Shown in pieces: positions 48,123 to 60,500 of a stretch of DNA of 64,000 nt. The position numbers and the translations under genes are program-made. The first letter of the stretch is position 1. Every line of letters begins with the position of its first letter. The notes beneath the pieces were generated by a model. The model searched no databases and was not told the DNA's origin. It saw nothing but the letters and a program-made list of their open reading frames with translations. Source of the DNA: Rhizophagus irregularis (taxonomy: Eukaryota > Glomeromycota > Glomeromycetes > Glomerales > Glomeraceae); NCBI RefSeq assembly GCF_026210795.1, contig NC_089449.1, positions 682,001 to 746,000 of the forward strand, written 5' to 3'.

Positions 48123-51100
48123 AGTTAGTCATATTCATTTTTGATCAATATTAGAAAAGATACTTTTTTGGCAATTATACCATGATTAGTTTTTTTCCAA
48201 AATTCATTTTCCACGTTATAATAATATTATTTTAGTTAAAGAGTTAATATAAGATTATAGTATGCCAACATGTGTGTATCTAATTGGCTAATATGTAAAT
48301 CAAATGCCTTGAATAATATTTCTATAAAACTTTTAAAATGTTGCAAAGCTTCTTTAATAATTCATTGTATATTTACTATAATTTTTAATATAGTGACTAA
48401 TGAAACGGGTTAAGAGTATTACAAGTGTATAATATGTAAAATAGATATCATTCAGTGATATCAAATGATGAAAATCATGCATCGGAACTCCAAATTGTGA
48501 TTATAATCGCAACCATCAGTTTACTAATAATGACTCACTGACTCAGCCGCAACAAATTTTCCCATTAAATATTTCTTATAAAAAATCATTTTTTTTCTAC
48601 ACAAAATTCTTTTACACTTTTGTACTCGTATTTTTCTTTCAATACTTGTAATTTTTTTTAAAATGATATAAATATTCCTTCTTTAATATTTATTATAACG
48701 TAGATTTTTTTTTATTAACCTATCGTTCAAAAACACGTAAAACACGTAAATATCTTACGTCTTCGTCCACTCATATTCAAGCTATTTTCATCTATTAACT
48801 CCTATCTAGAATAATATTATTAAAAAAATATTGTAAACAACCTAATTAAAGGTGTCGTGAGTTGTGGATAGTTATGAACAGTTATTCAGCATGTCTTTTT
48901 TCTTAAAAACAGAAAAAGAAAATTAAAATGAACATCATGATATTTTCTATTATTCGGGTAAGTGGAAATGGCTAAGCTGGGATGTACAAGGGACTAGTGC
49001 ACCTAGTGTGCTTTGGTTATCCTCCTCTTCTAGTAGTCTGGTTACCTTTAATGAGAAAATAATATTTCAAGCTATGTCGCAGACTTCTGTATGTGGGGCC
49101 CGTCCCTTTGGTGGTGGGTCTCATGTCTTATTATCAATATGACAGTACCTCTGCACGAGTTTGATCACTCACGATATACGTTAATGTCAGTTGATAGTAG
49201 GCATGGGGGCTTGAATCTGTCATTTCTGTGAAGCTTACTTAGAGTACTCGAGTCTTCTAACTATTTTATTATATATTTTTATATTTTTAGATTTCATTCT
49301 CTCCTGTTGAATTCACCTTTACTTTACAGTAAGAATTGGTATGTTATAGGATTATTCTTGTTATTTGCTTTAACCAATTTATTTCTAGTATTCACAATAA
49401 TTGATAGTTAAACTTTCATTAACATTTAAAATATTTATTATTAAATTTTATAAAGTCATAATATACAAAGCTATTTATTAAATTTATAAATTATTTATAA
49501 AATAGAAATGATAAATTTAAATAGCAATAGTTTAATTTAATTGCACTATTTTTATTTACCAAATGTATTAAATAAATTAGAGATGAAAATTTGAAGTTAA
49601 GATGACGATTTTTTTTATGTTGATTAATCATTTTTTTAAACAATTTTTTTAGAGTTTTAGAGTACACAATTATTTTATTTTTCACTTATTCATTTTTTAT
49701 TAGTAAATTAACGAGATTTCTTATTTAACATATAAGTTTTGCTTTTAACAGTGATAACATTAATACTTAAATAACTCATTATAAGAAATTCAAATATAAT
49801 TACTTCTTATAAATTTAAACAAAAATGTATATTCCTCAATCTCAGACAATAGAAAAAAATCCAGAAATTATTTCTGTTTCCTTCCATTTTATAGTACGTA
49901 AAAAGGTCATTGTTCTACTGCACACACTTTTAAGCTGTGAACGCTCAATTTTATTGACATATTGACATAAAGTTAAGGCATATGGCCCAGAAATTTCTTT
50001 ATTATGCAAATATGCAATGCAAAGTACAACAATTATTTATATGTTATTTGCTGTCAAATGTCAAATAATGATCATTTCTTGAAGTTATCGAAGGATACGC
50101 AATGTGCTAATAAAATGGTTTGTTATCTGTCTACTCAATAATATGTCCATTACTCTTTTGAAAACCCCACACTTATATATTTATATTACTAGAAAAATCA
50201 TATAATTATAATACGAAATGTCAAAATAAATGGTGTAAATCATTTAAACTTCCATCGTTTAAAGGATAAATATTTAATTTTTCAAAACAATAACTTTGAT
50301 TTATAGTAAAATTATTTTTATCTGACTAATTTTATCATTTTTTTCAAAATAATTGAAATAATATTGCTTTTTACTACCAGCTAATTATAAAAAGCTCACT
50401 TCAATTATTACCCCATTCTGGTTATTATAATATATCTGGAAATTCAAACATACATAAAAGACAGTATCTAATAAAACTCAAAATATACGTAAAAAGGTCA
50501 GGTTCAAGTTTTTTGCGTACGACTAACCATATGTATTTCATAGTTCTATCTAATATTTTAGTGTATACTAGTAGAAGTTATTTTTTTTAAGTGAATAATA
50601 TTTATAATCCCCTGTCGCACTAAGTGTCACCTTCATACTAATTTTTAAAAATTGCGAGTGATTAGCTGAGTTTATAAATAACCGTATACTTATTTCCCGG
50701 CCTCATATAGATAACCGGGAAATTACTAATTTTAGTTTAAAATGGTTAAGTTTAAAATAGTTAATATTTAATGAGTGATACGTTCCAGGGGATTACCCAT
50801 TTATTTCATGGGAAGGGAACATTAGGGGTTTTGTTCCTTCGGAAGAAAAACCCTATTATTCCCAACTCCCCATGAAATAAATAATACAAATATCATGAAA
50901 GAAGTGAACTTTTTTTTTTTTGAAGATGATGTTTGTGAGAATATTGTTTATTAATCATCTCAAATATACAATATAACAACTCAAAATGTTGATACTTACG
51001 ACTTTTTAATAATTTATGATATTTGTGATAAACATTTTTCGATCATCGGATAATTGTCATAAATTATGGAAATAGAAAATAAAGTGATGAAATTGAGTTG

Positions 51101-51528
51101 CAATTAGAGTTGAAATTTTGTTGAAGTTTCAGATGTTATAAAACAATCTAGTTGTTAAACAATTTATAATTTCTTTCTCTTATAGCGTAACACTTTTGAA
51201 AAGATTAAATTAAATTTTTTTTAAATAAAGCTCTAAATTTTATATTAGACGTATTATTAACTGCTCTAAAAGCTTGTTTAAGAGTTTGGAAGGAGATCTT
51301 AATACTGGTTTTGACTATCATATTATATGTATAAAAAAGTAATATTATCGTCTTTACCGGTCATTTTAAGGTGGTTTTAACGAAAAAACTAAGTATACTT
51401 AAAGACCTTTAGAAGTCATATCGTGATTTTGCTGCGCCAAAATGAGGCTTGATAGCTGAATTTGTTTTGTCATACATGCAGTGCTCGATCAAGATTTGCA
51501 TTTTGCGTATACATTACACAAACAACCA
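48123..51528. other. long AT-rich intergenic region
   Basis: A slightly GC-richer patch at 48960-49260 has no sustained frame and could be an old repeat. The remainder is plain AT-rich DNA with the hairpin at 50799-50882. Confidence 0.4.
50799..50882. repeat. 84-bp hairpin, MITE-like
   Basis: Arms ATTTATTTCATGGG...AGGGGTTTTGTTCC and GGAAGAAAAACCCT...CCCCATGAAATAAAT pair over almost their whole length with a TTCG-type turn. Confidence 0.8.
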
Positions 51529-51537
51529 TATATAAAC
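51529..51537 (+). promoter_or_regulatory. TATA-like box of the micro-exon kinase gene
   Basis: ATATATAAA about 60 nt before ATG 51596, in CAACCATATATAAACCCTCC. Confidence 0.4.
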
Positions 51538-51595
51538 CCTCCTTATTTAATTAAAAAAAAATTATTTCCGTTATCCTTTTTAGTTAGGGAGAATA

Positions 51596-54500
51596 ATGGC
51601 TCACAGTAATAATGAAGGTAAAAAGCATATAGTATGAGTATTTAATATAAATTAGAATTATTCTAAATTTTCTAATCAAATTGCAATAAGTTTTAAGTAC
51701 CGAGGAAATTAAAGGTAATTATAATATATTAAATTGTAAATAATTTAAATATTATAATTGTATATTATGCAATAATTTAATATTAATTATATCAAATAAT
51801 TTATTTAGTTTGTAAGTTAATAGAGTTATCTTATAATTGAATAATAATGGAATTACTTATTTTTGTTATATTCTAATGTAACTAAATAATTAATGATTAA
51901 TAATACTATAGTTAGTAAGTATCAGCTGTTTAATTTTTTTATTTTAATTTACACAATATTTAAATAACTAAATTTTTTTGAATAACTATTAATAATTAAT
52001 TATATTACAGAAGGTAAGTTTCAATTTATAATAATATTATATTTATTTGTTTAATATTTTATATAATTCAACTAATTATATATTCTTTACTTAAATGATA
52101 AGATTGTGAGTAATATATCTGATTCATAATATAGTTTTGTATCATATTTAATCCTACTAACAAATTAATAATAATTAATAATACTACAGGGTGTAAGTTA
52201 TATGTTATTAATATTTTTATCATTATATAATTTAAACTGACTGAATTCTTTATTTAAAAATTTTTTGGTAATTTCTTTTAGTTGGTAAGTTATAAGTTTA
52301 TTTATTAAATTCTATTATTATAAATTTATATAATATTTAAACAAACAAACTAAATTCTTTATTTAAAAAATTATTTAAAATATAGAGAGTGAGTTATTTA
52401 TTTAATTCTATTATTATATATTCATATATTATTTATGTATAATTTAAACTAACCAAATTATTTATTTTAATAATATAGGAAGTAAGTTATTTATTTAATT
52501 CTATTATTACATATTTTATAATATTTGCATATAATTTAAACTATCCAAATTCTTTATTTGAAAATTATTTTTTAGAATGTGAGTTATTTATTTAATTCTA
52601 TTATTATATGTTTATATAATAATTAGATTAATCAAATCCTTTATTTAATAATTATTTAATAATATAGTTTGTAAGTTATTTATTTAATTCTATTATTACA
52701 TATTTATAATAATTGCATATGATTAAAATAACTAATTCTTCATTTAAAAAATTATTTAATAATATAGGGGGTAAGTTATTTATTTAATTATACAATTACA
52801 TATTTTATATAATTTAAATTAACTGAATCCTTTTTAATAAAATAGATTGTAAGTTATTTATTTAATTCTATTATTATATGTTTATATACAATTTAAACTA
52901 ACGAATTCTGTATTTTATAGATCGTAAGTTATAAGTTATTTATTTAATTCTATTATTACATATTTATATAATACAGTGAACATCTCTCTAAGTGCACCCC
53001 TTGGGACCATAGTAAAAAAATAGTAGAATGTGCTCTTAGAGAGGGTGTGCATTTATAAAGAGTAAAATATTAAGAGCTTTTATAAGTTGGGACCAGTCAA
53101 ACCATGCACTTAAAGAGAATTTATATAGTGCATGCACTTATAGAGAGTGCACTCATAGAGGTGTCGCTGTATTTGCATTTAATTTAAATTAACCCAATTG
53201 GCCAATTCTTTATTTAAAAAATTATTCAATAATAATATAGGGAGTAAGTTATTTATTAATTCTGATTACATATTTGTTATATTTACATATGATTTAACTA
53301 ATTCTTTATTTGAAAAACCACAAATTATTTTATAATTTAGGTAGTAAGTTATTTATATAATGCTATTTGCAAGTAATTTAACTAATTATTAAAAAATATT
53401 GGTAAATTATTTTAGATGGTAAGTTATAACTTATTTATTTAATTTTATTTTTATTAGGGTTGCAGACATTAGAACATAAACTAATATAAGTCAAGACGTA
53501 ACTGAGTAGTTACCCAAAATTTATATGACGTAACTGGGTAGTTATCCTTAACAGAAGAAATGTCTGCAACCAAAATTTTTATATATTTATATTATATTTA
53601 AACTAACTAAATTCTTTATATTATAGATTGTAAGTTATTTATTTATATCCTATTATGCTTTTACTTCAAATCACCGGGGATGATCATCACCTTTGGCCAG
53701 AATTATCAATTTTTACTGGCACTATATTTTTTTAATGCTGGTGATCATCATAATTTCAGTCACCGGTGATCATCACCCCGGTGATAGTTAGAAAAATTCT
53801 TCTATTATTATATATTTGTGATATATTTACATATAATTTAAGCTAATTAAATTCTTTATTTGAAAAATTATAGATCGTAAGTTATCTATTTAATTCCATT
53901 ACTATTTATTCCATTATATATAATTTAAACTAAATTTTGCTAATTTCTTTTAGATTGTAAGTTATAAGTTATTTATTTGATTTCATTATTATTTACTATT
54001 TATATATTATTAAAATTGAATTCTCTATTTAAAAATTATTTGCTAATTTCTTTAAGATGGTAAGTTAATAAGTTATTTATTTAAATTTATTATTACATAT
54101 TTATATTATAATTAAAACTAAATTCTTTATTTAAAAAATTATTTGCTAATTTCTTTTAGATCATGGTAATAATTTATTTAATTTCATATTTTCATTATTG
54201 CATATTGTATTTATATAATATTACATGTAATTTAAACTAAATTCATTATTTGATAATTTCTTTTAGATGGTAAGTTAATAGATTATTTATTTAATTTATT
54301 ATTGCATATTTATACAATATTTAAGCTAAATTCTTTATTTAAAAATTATTGATAATTTATTTTAGAAAGTAAGTTGTAAGTTATTTACTATTTTATTTAA
54401 TTATATTATTACATATTTTTGTATAATTAAATTAATTAAATTCTTTATTTTAATAATATAGGTTGTAAATTGTTTATTTAATTCTATTATTATATGTTTA

Positions 54501-57500
54501 TAATTTATTTACATATAATTTAAACTAATTAAATTCTTTATTTAAATATTATTTAATAAATAGAAAGTAAGTTATTTATTAAATTCTACTATTAAATATT
54601 TATATATAATATTTATAATATTTACATATAATTTAACTAATTAAATTCTTTATTAAAAAATTATTTAATAAATAGGGAGTAAGTTATTTATTTAATTCTA
54701 TCTATTATTAGTACATATTTATATAATATTACATATAATTTAAACTAACTAAATTATTATTATATATTTATATATAATACTAAATTCAATTTTTAATAAT
54801 ATAGTTTGTAAGTTATTTATTTAATTTTATTATTATATATTATATAATTTAAATTAATTAAAATTCTTTATTTAAAAAAATTATTTAAAATACAGGTTGT
54901 AAGTTTAGTTATTTATTTAATTTTATTAATATTACATATTTATAATATATTTATATATAATTTAACTAATTTAATTATTTATATTTAATAATATAGCTTG
55001 TAAGTTATTTATTTAGTATATTTATATAATGTCTACTTATATAGTAATTTACATAATTTAAACTAAACTATATTCTTCATTTAAAAAATTATTTAATAAT
55101 ATAGTTTGTAAGTTATTTATTTAATTTATTATTACATATCAATAATATATTTATATAAAATTTAAATTAACTAAATTCATTATTTAATTAATAATATAGC
55201 TGGTAAGTAATTTATTTAATATATTTACAGTATATTATATTAGCATGTATCAAATTTAAATTAACTAAATCCTTTATTTTAAATAATATAGGCTGTAAGT
55301 TATTTATTTAATTCTATTGTTATATATTTATAATATACATAAACTAATTAAATTCTTTAATTTAAAAATATAGGGGGTGAGTTATTTATTTAAATTTATT
55401 ATTATACATTATATTTATTATATTGTATTGTAAATTAAACTAACTAAATCCATATCATTATTTAAAAATTATTTAATAACTGATAATATAGTTTGTAAGT
55501 TATTTATTTAATTATATTATTATACATTTGTATATAGTATTTGATATAATTTAAGCTAATTAAATTTTTTATTTAATTTGGTAATATAGTTTGTAAGTTT
55601 ATATTTAATTAACTCTTTAACAAAATATTTTATTTATAATTTAAACTTATTAAATTTTTTATTTTAAAAAATTATTTATAATATAGTAAGTAAGTTATTT
55701 TAATACCATTATTACATAATTATGTAATATTTATAAACAATTTAAACAAAAAAAATCCTTTATTTAAAAAATTATTTGGTAATTTCTTTAGTTGGTAAGT
55801 TATAAGATATTGATATAGGGAGTTGTAAGTTATTATCTGATTTTATTTTTATATATTTATATCATACTAAATTTTTTATTTAAAAATTATTTAATAATGT
55901 AGTGTATTGTAAGTTATTATTTAATTTTGTGATTTTATTATTATTATTTATTAATATAATTCAAATTAACTAAATTTTTTATTAAAAAATTATTTAATAA
56001 TATATAGCAATTAGTAAGTTATTTAATTTTATTATTACATATTATTTATTTATAATATATTTGCATATAATTAAACTAACAAAATTCTTTGTTTAAAAAA
56101 TAATTTGGTAATTTTATTTAGTTCGTAAGTTATAAATTATTTATTTAATTCTATTATTAGTTTCATTATTATTAAACAAACTAAATTCTTTATTTAATTT
56201 AATAATATAGTTTGTAAGTTATTTGTTTGAGTTTATTTAATACTTACATAAAATTTAAACTGACTAAATTCTTTAATTAAAAATCATTTAAATAATATAG
56301 TTTGTAAGTTATTTATTTAATTTTATTATTATATATTTTTGTATAATTTATGCTAATTAAATTCTATTTGAAAAAATCTTTAATAATATAGCTAGTAAGT
56401 TGTTTATTTTAATTCTATTATTTTATATTTGTAATATATTTAATCTAACTAAATTCTTTATTTAATAATATAGTTTGTAAGTTGTTTATTTATTTCTATT
56501 ATAACATAATTATAATATATTTATATATATATAACAAACTAAATTCTTTATTTAATTTAATAATATAGATTGTAAGTTGTTTATTTTACTCTATTATTTA
56601 TTAAATATGTTTACATATATTTAAACTAACTAAATTTTAATTATATAGATTGTAAGTTATTAATTTAATTCTATTAATATATATTTATGAATATTCATGT
56701 ATAATTTAAATTAACTAAATTTTTTATTTAAAAAATATTTAATATAGTCTGTAAGTTGTTTTTTTTAATTCTATTATAATATATTTACATATAATTAAAA
56801 CTAACTAAATTCTTATTTAAAAAAAATTATTTAATAATATAGTTTGTAAGTTGTTTATTTAATTCTATTCTTACATAATTACAATATATTTACATATAAT
56901 TTAAACTAACTAAATTCTTTACTTAATTTAATAATATAGATTGTAAGTTTTCCATTATTATATAATATTGTGATTTACATAATTTAAACTAACTAAATTT
57001 TTATTTAAAAAATTACTTTATAATATAGTTGGTAAGTTATATTTATAAAATGCTCATATTATTTAAACTGACTAATTCTTTATTTAAAAATTGTTTAATA
57101 ATGTAGTTTGTAAGTTATTTATTCAATTTTATTATTACATTTTTATATGATATTTACATATAATTTAAACTAACTAAATTCTTTATTTTTGGTAATTTCT
57201 TATAGTTAGTAAGTTATTTATTTAATCCTATCATTACATAATTATATATGATTTAAACCAACTAAATTATTTATCTTAAAAAAAATTATTTAACAAATAT
57301 AGAGAGTAAGTCATTAATTTAATTTACTGTATTACTACATATTTATATAATATTTACACTAAATTATTTATCTTAAAAATTATTTAACAATATAGAGGGT
57401 AAGTCATTAATTTAATTTTATTATTACATATTTATATAATATTTACACTAAATTTTTTTTAAAAAATTATTAATAACCTAGAATGTAAGTTATTTATCTA

Positions 57501-60500
57501 ATTTTATTATGATAGATTTATACATATAAGTTAAACTAAATTATTTTATAACATATAGGGAGTAAGTTATTTATTTGATTTCACTATTGCATATTTATAT
57601 TATATTTGCATTATATTTGCATATAATTTAATTAAATTTCAACAAATAATTAAATAATATAGCTTGTAAGTTATTCATTTAATTCTATTATTGTATTTAT
57701 ATTTACTTATAAACTAACTAAATTCTTTATTTATAAAAATTATTTAATGAATAGTTAGTAAGTTGTTTAATTCTATTATTGTATATTTATAATATTTATA
57801 TATAATTTAAACCAACAAATTTGCTAATTGTTTTTTGAAAAAAATTATTCAATAATATAGTTCGTAAGTTGTTAATTTAATTATTATTGCTTATTTATTT
57901 AATATTTATGTATAATTTAAACTAAATGAATTCTTTATTTAAAAAATTATGAATGATTTATTTTAGTTGGTAAGTTATAAGTTATTTATTTAATTCTATT
58001 ATTATATATTTACAATGTATATATAATTTATACTAAATTCATTTAAAAATTACTTAATAATATTAGGGTCTGGTAAGTTATTTAATTCTATTATTACATA
58101 TTATTTATTTATATATAATTTAAACTAACTAAATTCTTTGTTTAAAAAAACTATTTGACAATTTTATTTTAGCGTGTAAGTTATAAGTCATTTATTAATG
58201 ATTCAGTCTATTATTATACATAATTTAAACTTACTAAATTCTTTATTTTGGTGATTTATTTTAGTTGGTAAGTTATTATTTAATTATTTAATTTATTATT
58301 ATCAGTGTATGAAATCTATTTGTGGAATTTGTAGAGTGCACATTATGCAACTTTCAATTTAAAAATATTAACATATCTGTGCACAAAATCAAGTTTATTT
58401 TCAACAAATTGCATGCAACTTTTTTTTATATGCAATAACTATTTTACTTGAATTTCATATGCTGATTATTATACATAATTTAAATTGACTAAATTTTTTA
58501 TTTAAAAATTTATTTGATAACCTAGAATGTAAGTTATTTATTTAATTTTATTATTATATATTTATAATATATTTACTAAATTCTTTATCTAAAAAAATTA
58601 TTTAATAATATAGATTGTAAGTTATTCAATTTTTTATTACATATTTATATATATACTAGTAATTTGACTAAGTGAATTAATTCTTAGTTATTTGGTAATT
58701 TTTTAGATGGCAAGTTATAAGTTATTTTTTTGGTTCTATTATTATATGTATATAATATATATATATATAATTCAAACTAATTAAAGTCTTTATTTAAAAA
58801 TAATTTAATAATATAGTTTGTAGGTTATTTATTTAATTTTATTATATATATTTATATTTGCATATGATTTAAGCTAACAAAATTCTTTATTTAAAATTTT
58901 ATTTGGTAATTCCTTTTTTTAGATGGTAAGTTATAAGTTATTTATTTAATTGTATTATTATATATCTATGTATAATTTAAATTAATTAAATTGTTTATCT
59001 AAAAAAATATTTAATAATACAGATAGTAAGTTATTTATTTAATTTTATTATTATATTATATTTGCATATAATTTGTTAACTAAATTCTTTATTTGAAAAA
59101 ATTATTAGGATGTAAGTTATGTATTTAATTTTATTATTGTATATTTATATAATATTTACATAATATAATTCAAATTAACTAAATTTTTTACTTAAAAAAT
59201 TATTTAATAATATAGGGCGTTGTAAGTTATCATCTGATCTTATTATTATGTTTCTGTATAATCTAACTAAAAATTTTTATTTAAAAAATTATTTAATAAC
59301 ATAGCATCTTGTAAGTTATTATTTTATTTTATTATTATTTATTTATATCATTCAAATTAATTAAATTTTTATTTAAAAAATTATTTAATAATACAGATAG
59401 CAGTAAGTTATTATTTAACTTTATTATTATATATTTATATAAATCAAAGCTAACTAAATTTTTTAAATTATTTAATAATATAGAGTATAGTAAGTTGTTA
59501 TTTGATTTTTATTATATATTTATATAATATGTACTGTATATAATTAAAGCTAACTATATTCCTCGTTTAAAAATAATTGTTAGAGTGTAAGTTATTTATT
59601 TCTACTATTATTATATATTTATATTATGTTCACATATATTTTAAACTAACTAAATTCCTTATTTTAAAATAAAATTATTAGGGTGTAAGTTATTTATTTA
59701 ATTTTATTGTTATATATTTATATAATGTTTATATAATTTAAACTACTAACTAAACTCTTTATTTAAAAAATTATTTAATAATATAGCATGTAAGTTATTA
59801 GTTATTTCTTTTAGTATATATATTTATAAATTTATTTTAGCTATAATTTTAGTTAACTGAATTTTTATTTGAAAAACCATCTGTTATTTTAGTTGGTAAG
59901 TTATTAAATATAGGTTATTCTATATATATGTACAAAAACTAAATTTATATTTTATTAAATCCCTGTTTAAATTTTAGAGTAAGTATTAATATTAATTTTT
60001 TCTAATTATAAACTTTGATAATTAACTTTAATATAATTTTAATTATTTAAATTTATAGATTTGGAAGAAGTGGAGAAATGATTTTGGATAGATTTATTTG
60101 TGATAGAAATTTAAAATGGATTCCTTATGATCAATTTACAAATATTAAATATTTTGATAAGGGAGGATTTAGTGTTATATACAAAGCTAATTGGTTAAAT
60201 AATGAAAATAAAGAAATAATTTTCAAATGTTATAATAATTTAAGCGAAAATTTAAATGAATTCTTAAATGAAGTATGAATAGCATATTATTTACTTATTT
60301 TTAATCTAAATTATAATTTATTTATACTAATATTATATTATTATTTTTTATAGTGGGAATATCATAAACGTTGTTTAAATTCAATTGATATTATTAAATT
60401 TTATGGATTTACAAGAAATCCAGATACTTTGAATTATATGGTGGTAATAGATTATGCGAACAAAGGTAATTTGAGAGGAAATTTAACAAAAATAATCAAA

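Larger units (their letters stand above)
51809..59978 (+). repeat. tandem array of ~103-bp intron units separated by 1-6 nt
   Basis: Each unit: donor GTAAGTTATTTATTTAATT, AT-rich body, branch-site-like AAACTAACTAAATTC, acceptor TTATTTAATAATATAG, then the exon. Exon starts and bases: 51809 TTT; 51912 TTA; 52011 AAG; 52103 ATT; 52190 GGT; 52282 TTG; 52386 AGA; 52479 GAA; 52576 AAT; 52668 TTT; 52768 GGG; 52846 ATT; 52921 ATC; 53241 GGA; 53341 GTA; 53416 ATG; 53627 ATT; 53874 ATC; 53954 ATT; 54057 ATG; 54160 ATCATG; 54267 ATG; 54366 AAA; 54462 GTT; 54564 AAA; 54676 GGA; 54805 TTT; 54896 GTT; 54997 CTT; 55105 TTT; 55200 CTG; 55292 GCT; 55374 GGG; 55492 TTT; 55590 TTT; 55687 TAA; 55792 TTG; 55819 GGAGTT; 55903 TGTATT; 56008 CAATTA; 56122 TTC; 56211 TTT; 56301 TTT; 56392 CTA; 56474 TTT; 56569 ATT; 56649 ATT; 56748 TCT; 56843 TTT; 56940 ATT; 57029 TTG; 57107 TTT; 57206 TTA; 57303 AGA; 57396 AGG; 57482 AAT; 57559 GGA; 57663 CTT; 57755 TTA; 57861 TTC; 57967 TTG; 58067 GGTCTG; 58173 CGT; 58265 TTG; 58526 AAT; 58614 ATT; 58707 ATG; 58817 TTT; 58923 ATG; 59023 ATA; 59109 GAT; 59216 GGCGTT; 59305 CATCTT; 59397 ATAGCA; 59484 AGTATA; 59584 AGT; 59682 GGT; 59787 CAT; 59893 TTG; 59978 A. 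The repeat itself is directly visible; exon status is inferred. Confidence 0.93.

Noticed and set aside
48960-49260. GC-richer patch as a gene
   Set aside because: No frame in either strand stays open with convincing composition; may be an old repeat.
51691-51714. Alternative acceptor at 51697 giving a 17-nt second exon and phase 0 for the array
   Set aside because: Phase 0 does not enter the kinase in frame with or without the 1-nt exon, and the upstream AG at 51690 gives a more protein-like VLSTEEIK.
51809-59978. CRISPR array
   Set aside because: Spacing is superficially regular, but the 'spacers' are 1-6 nt, the repeats are diverged introns with splice signals, and the genome is eukaryotic.
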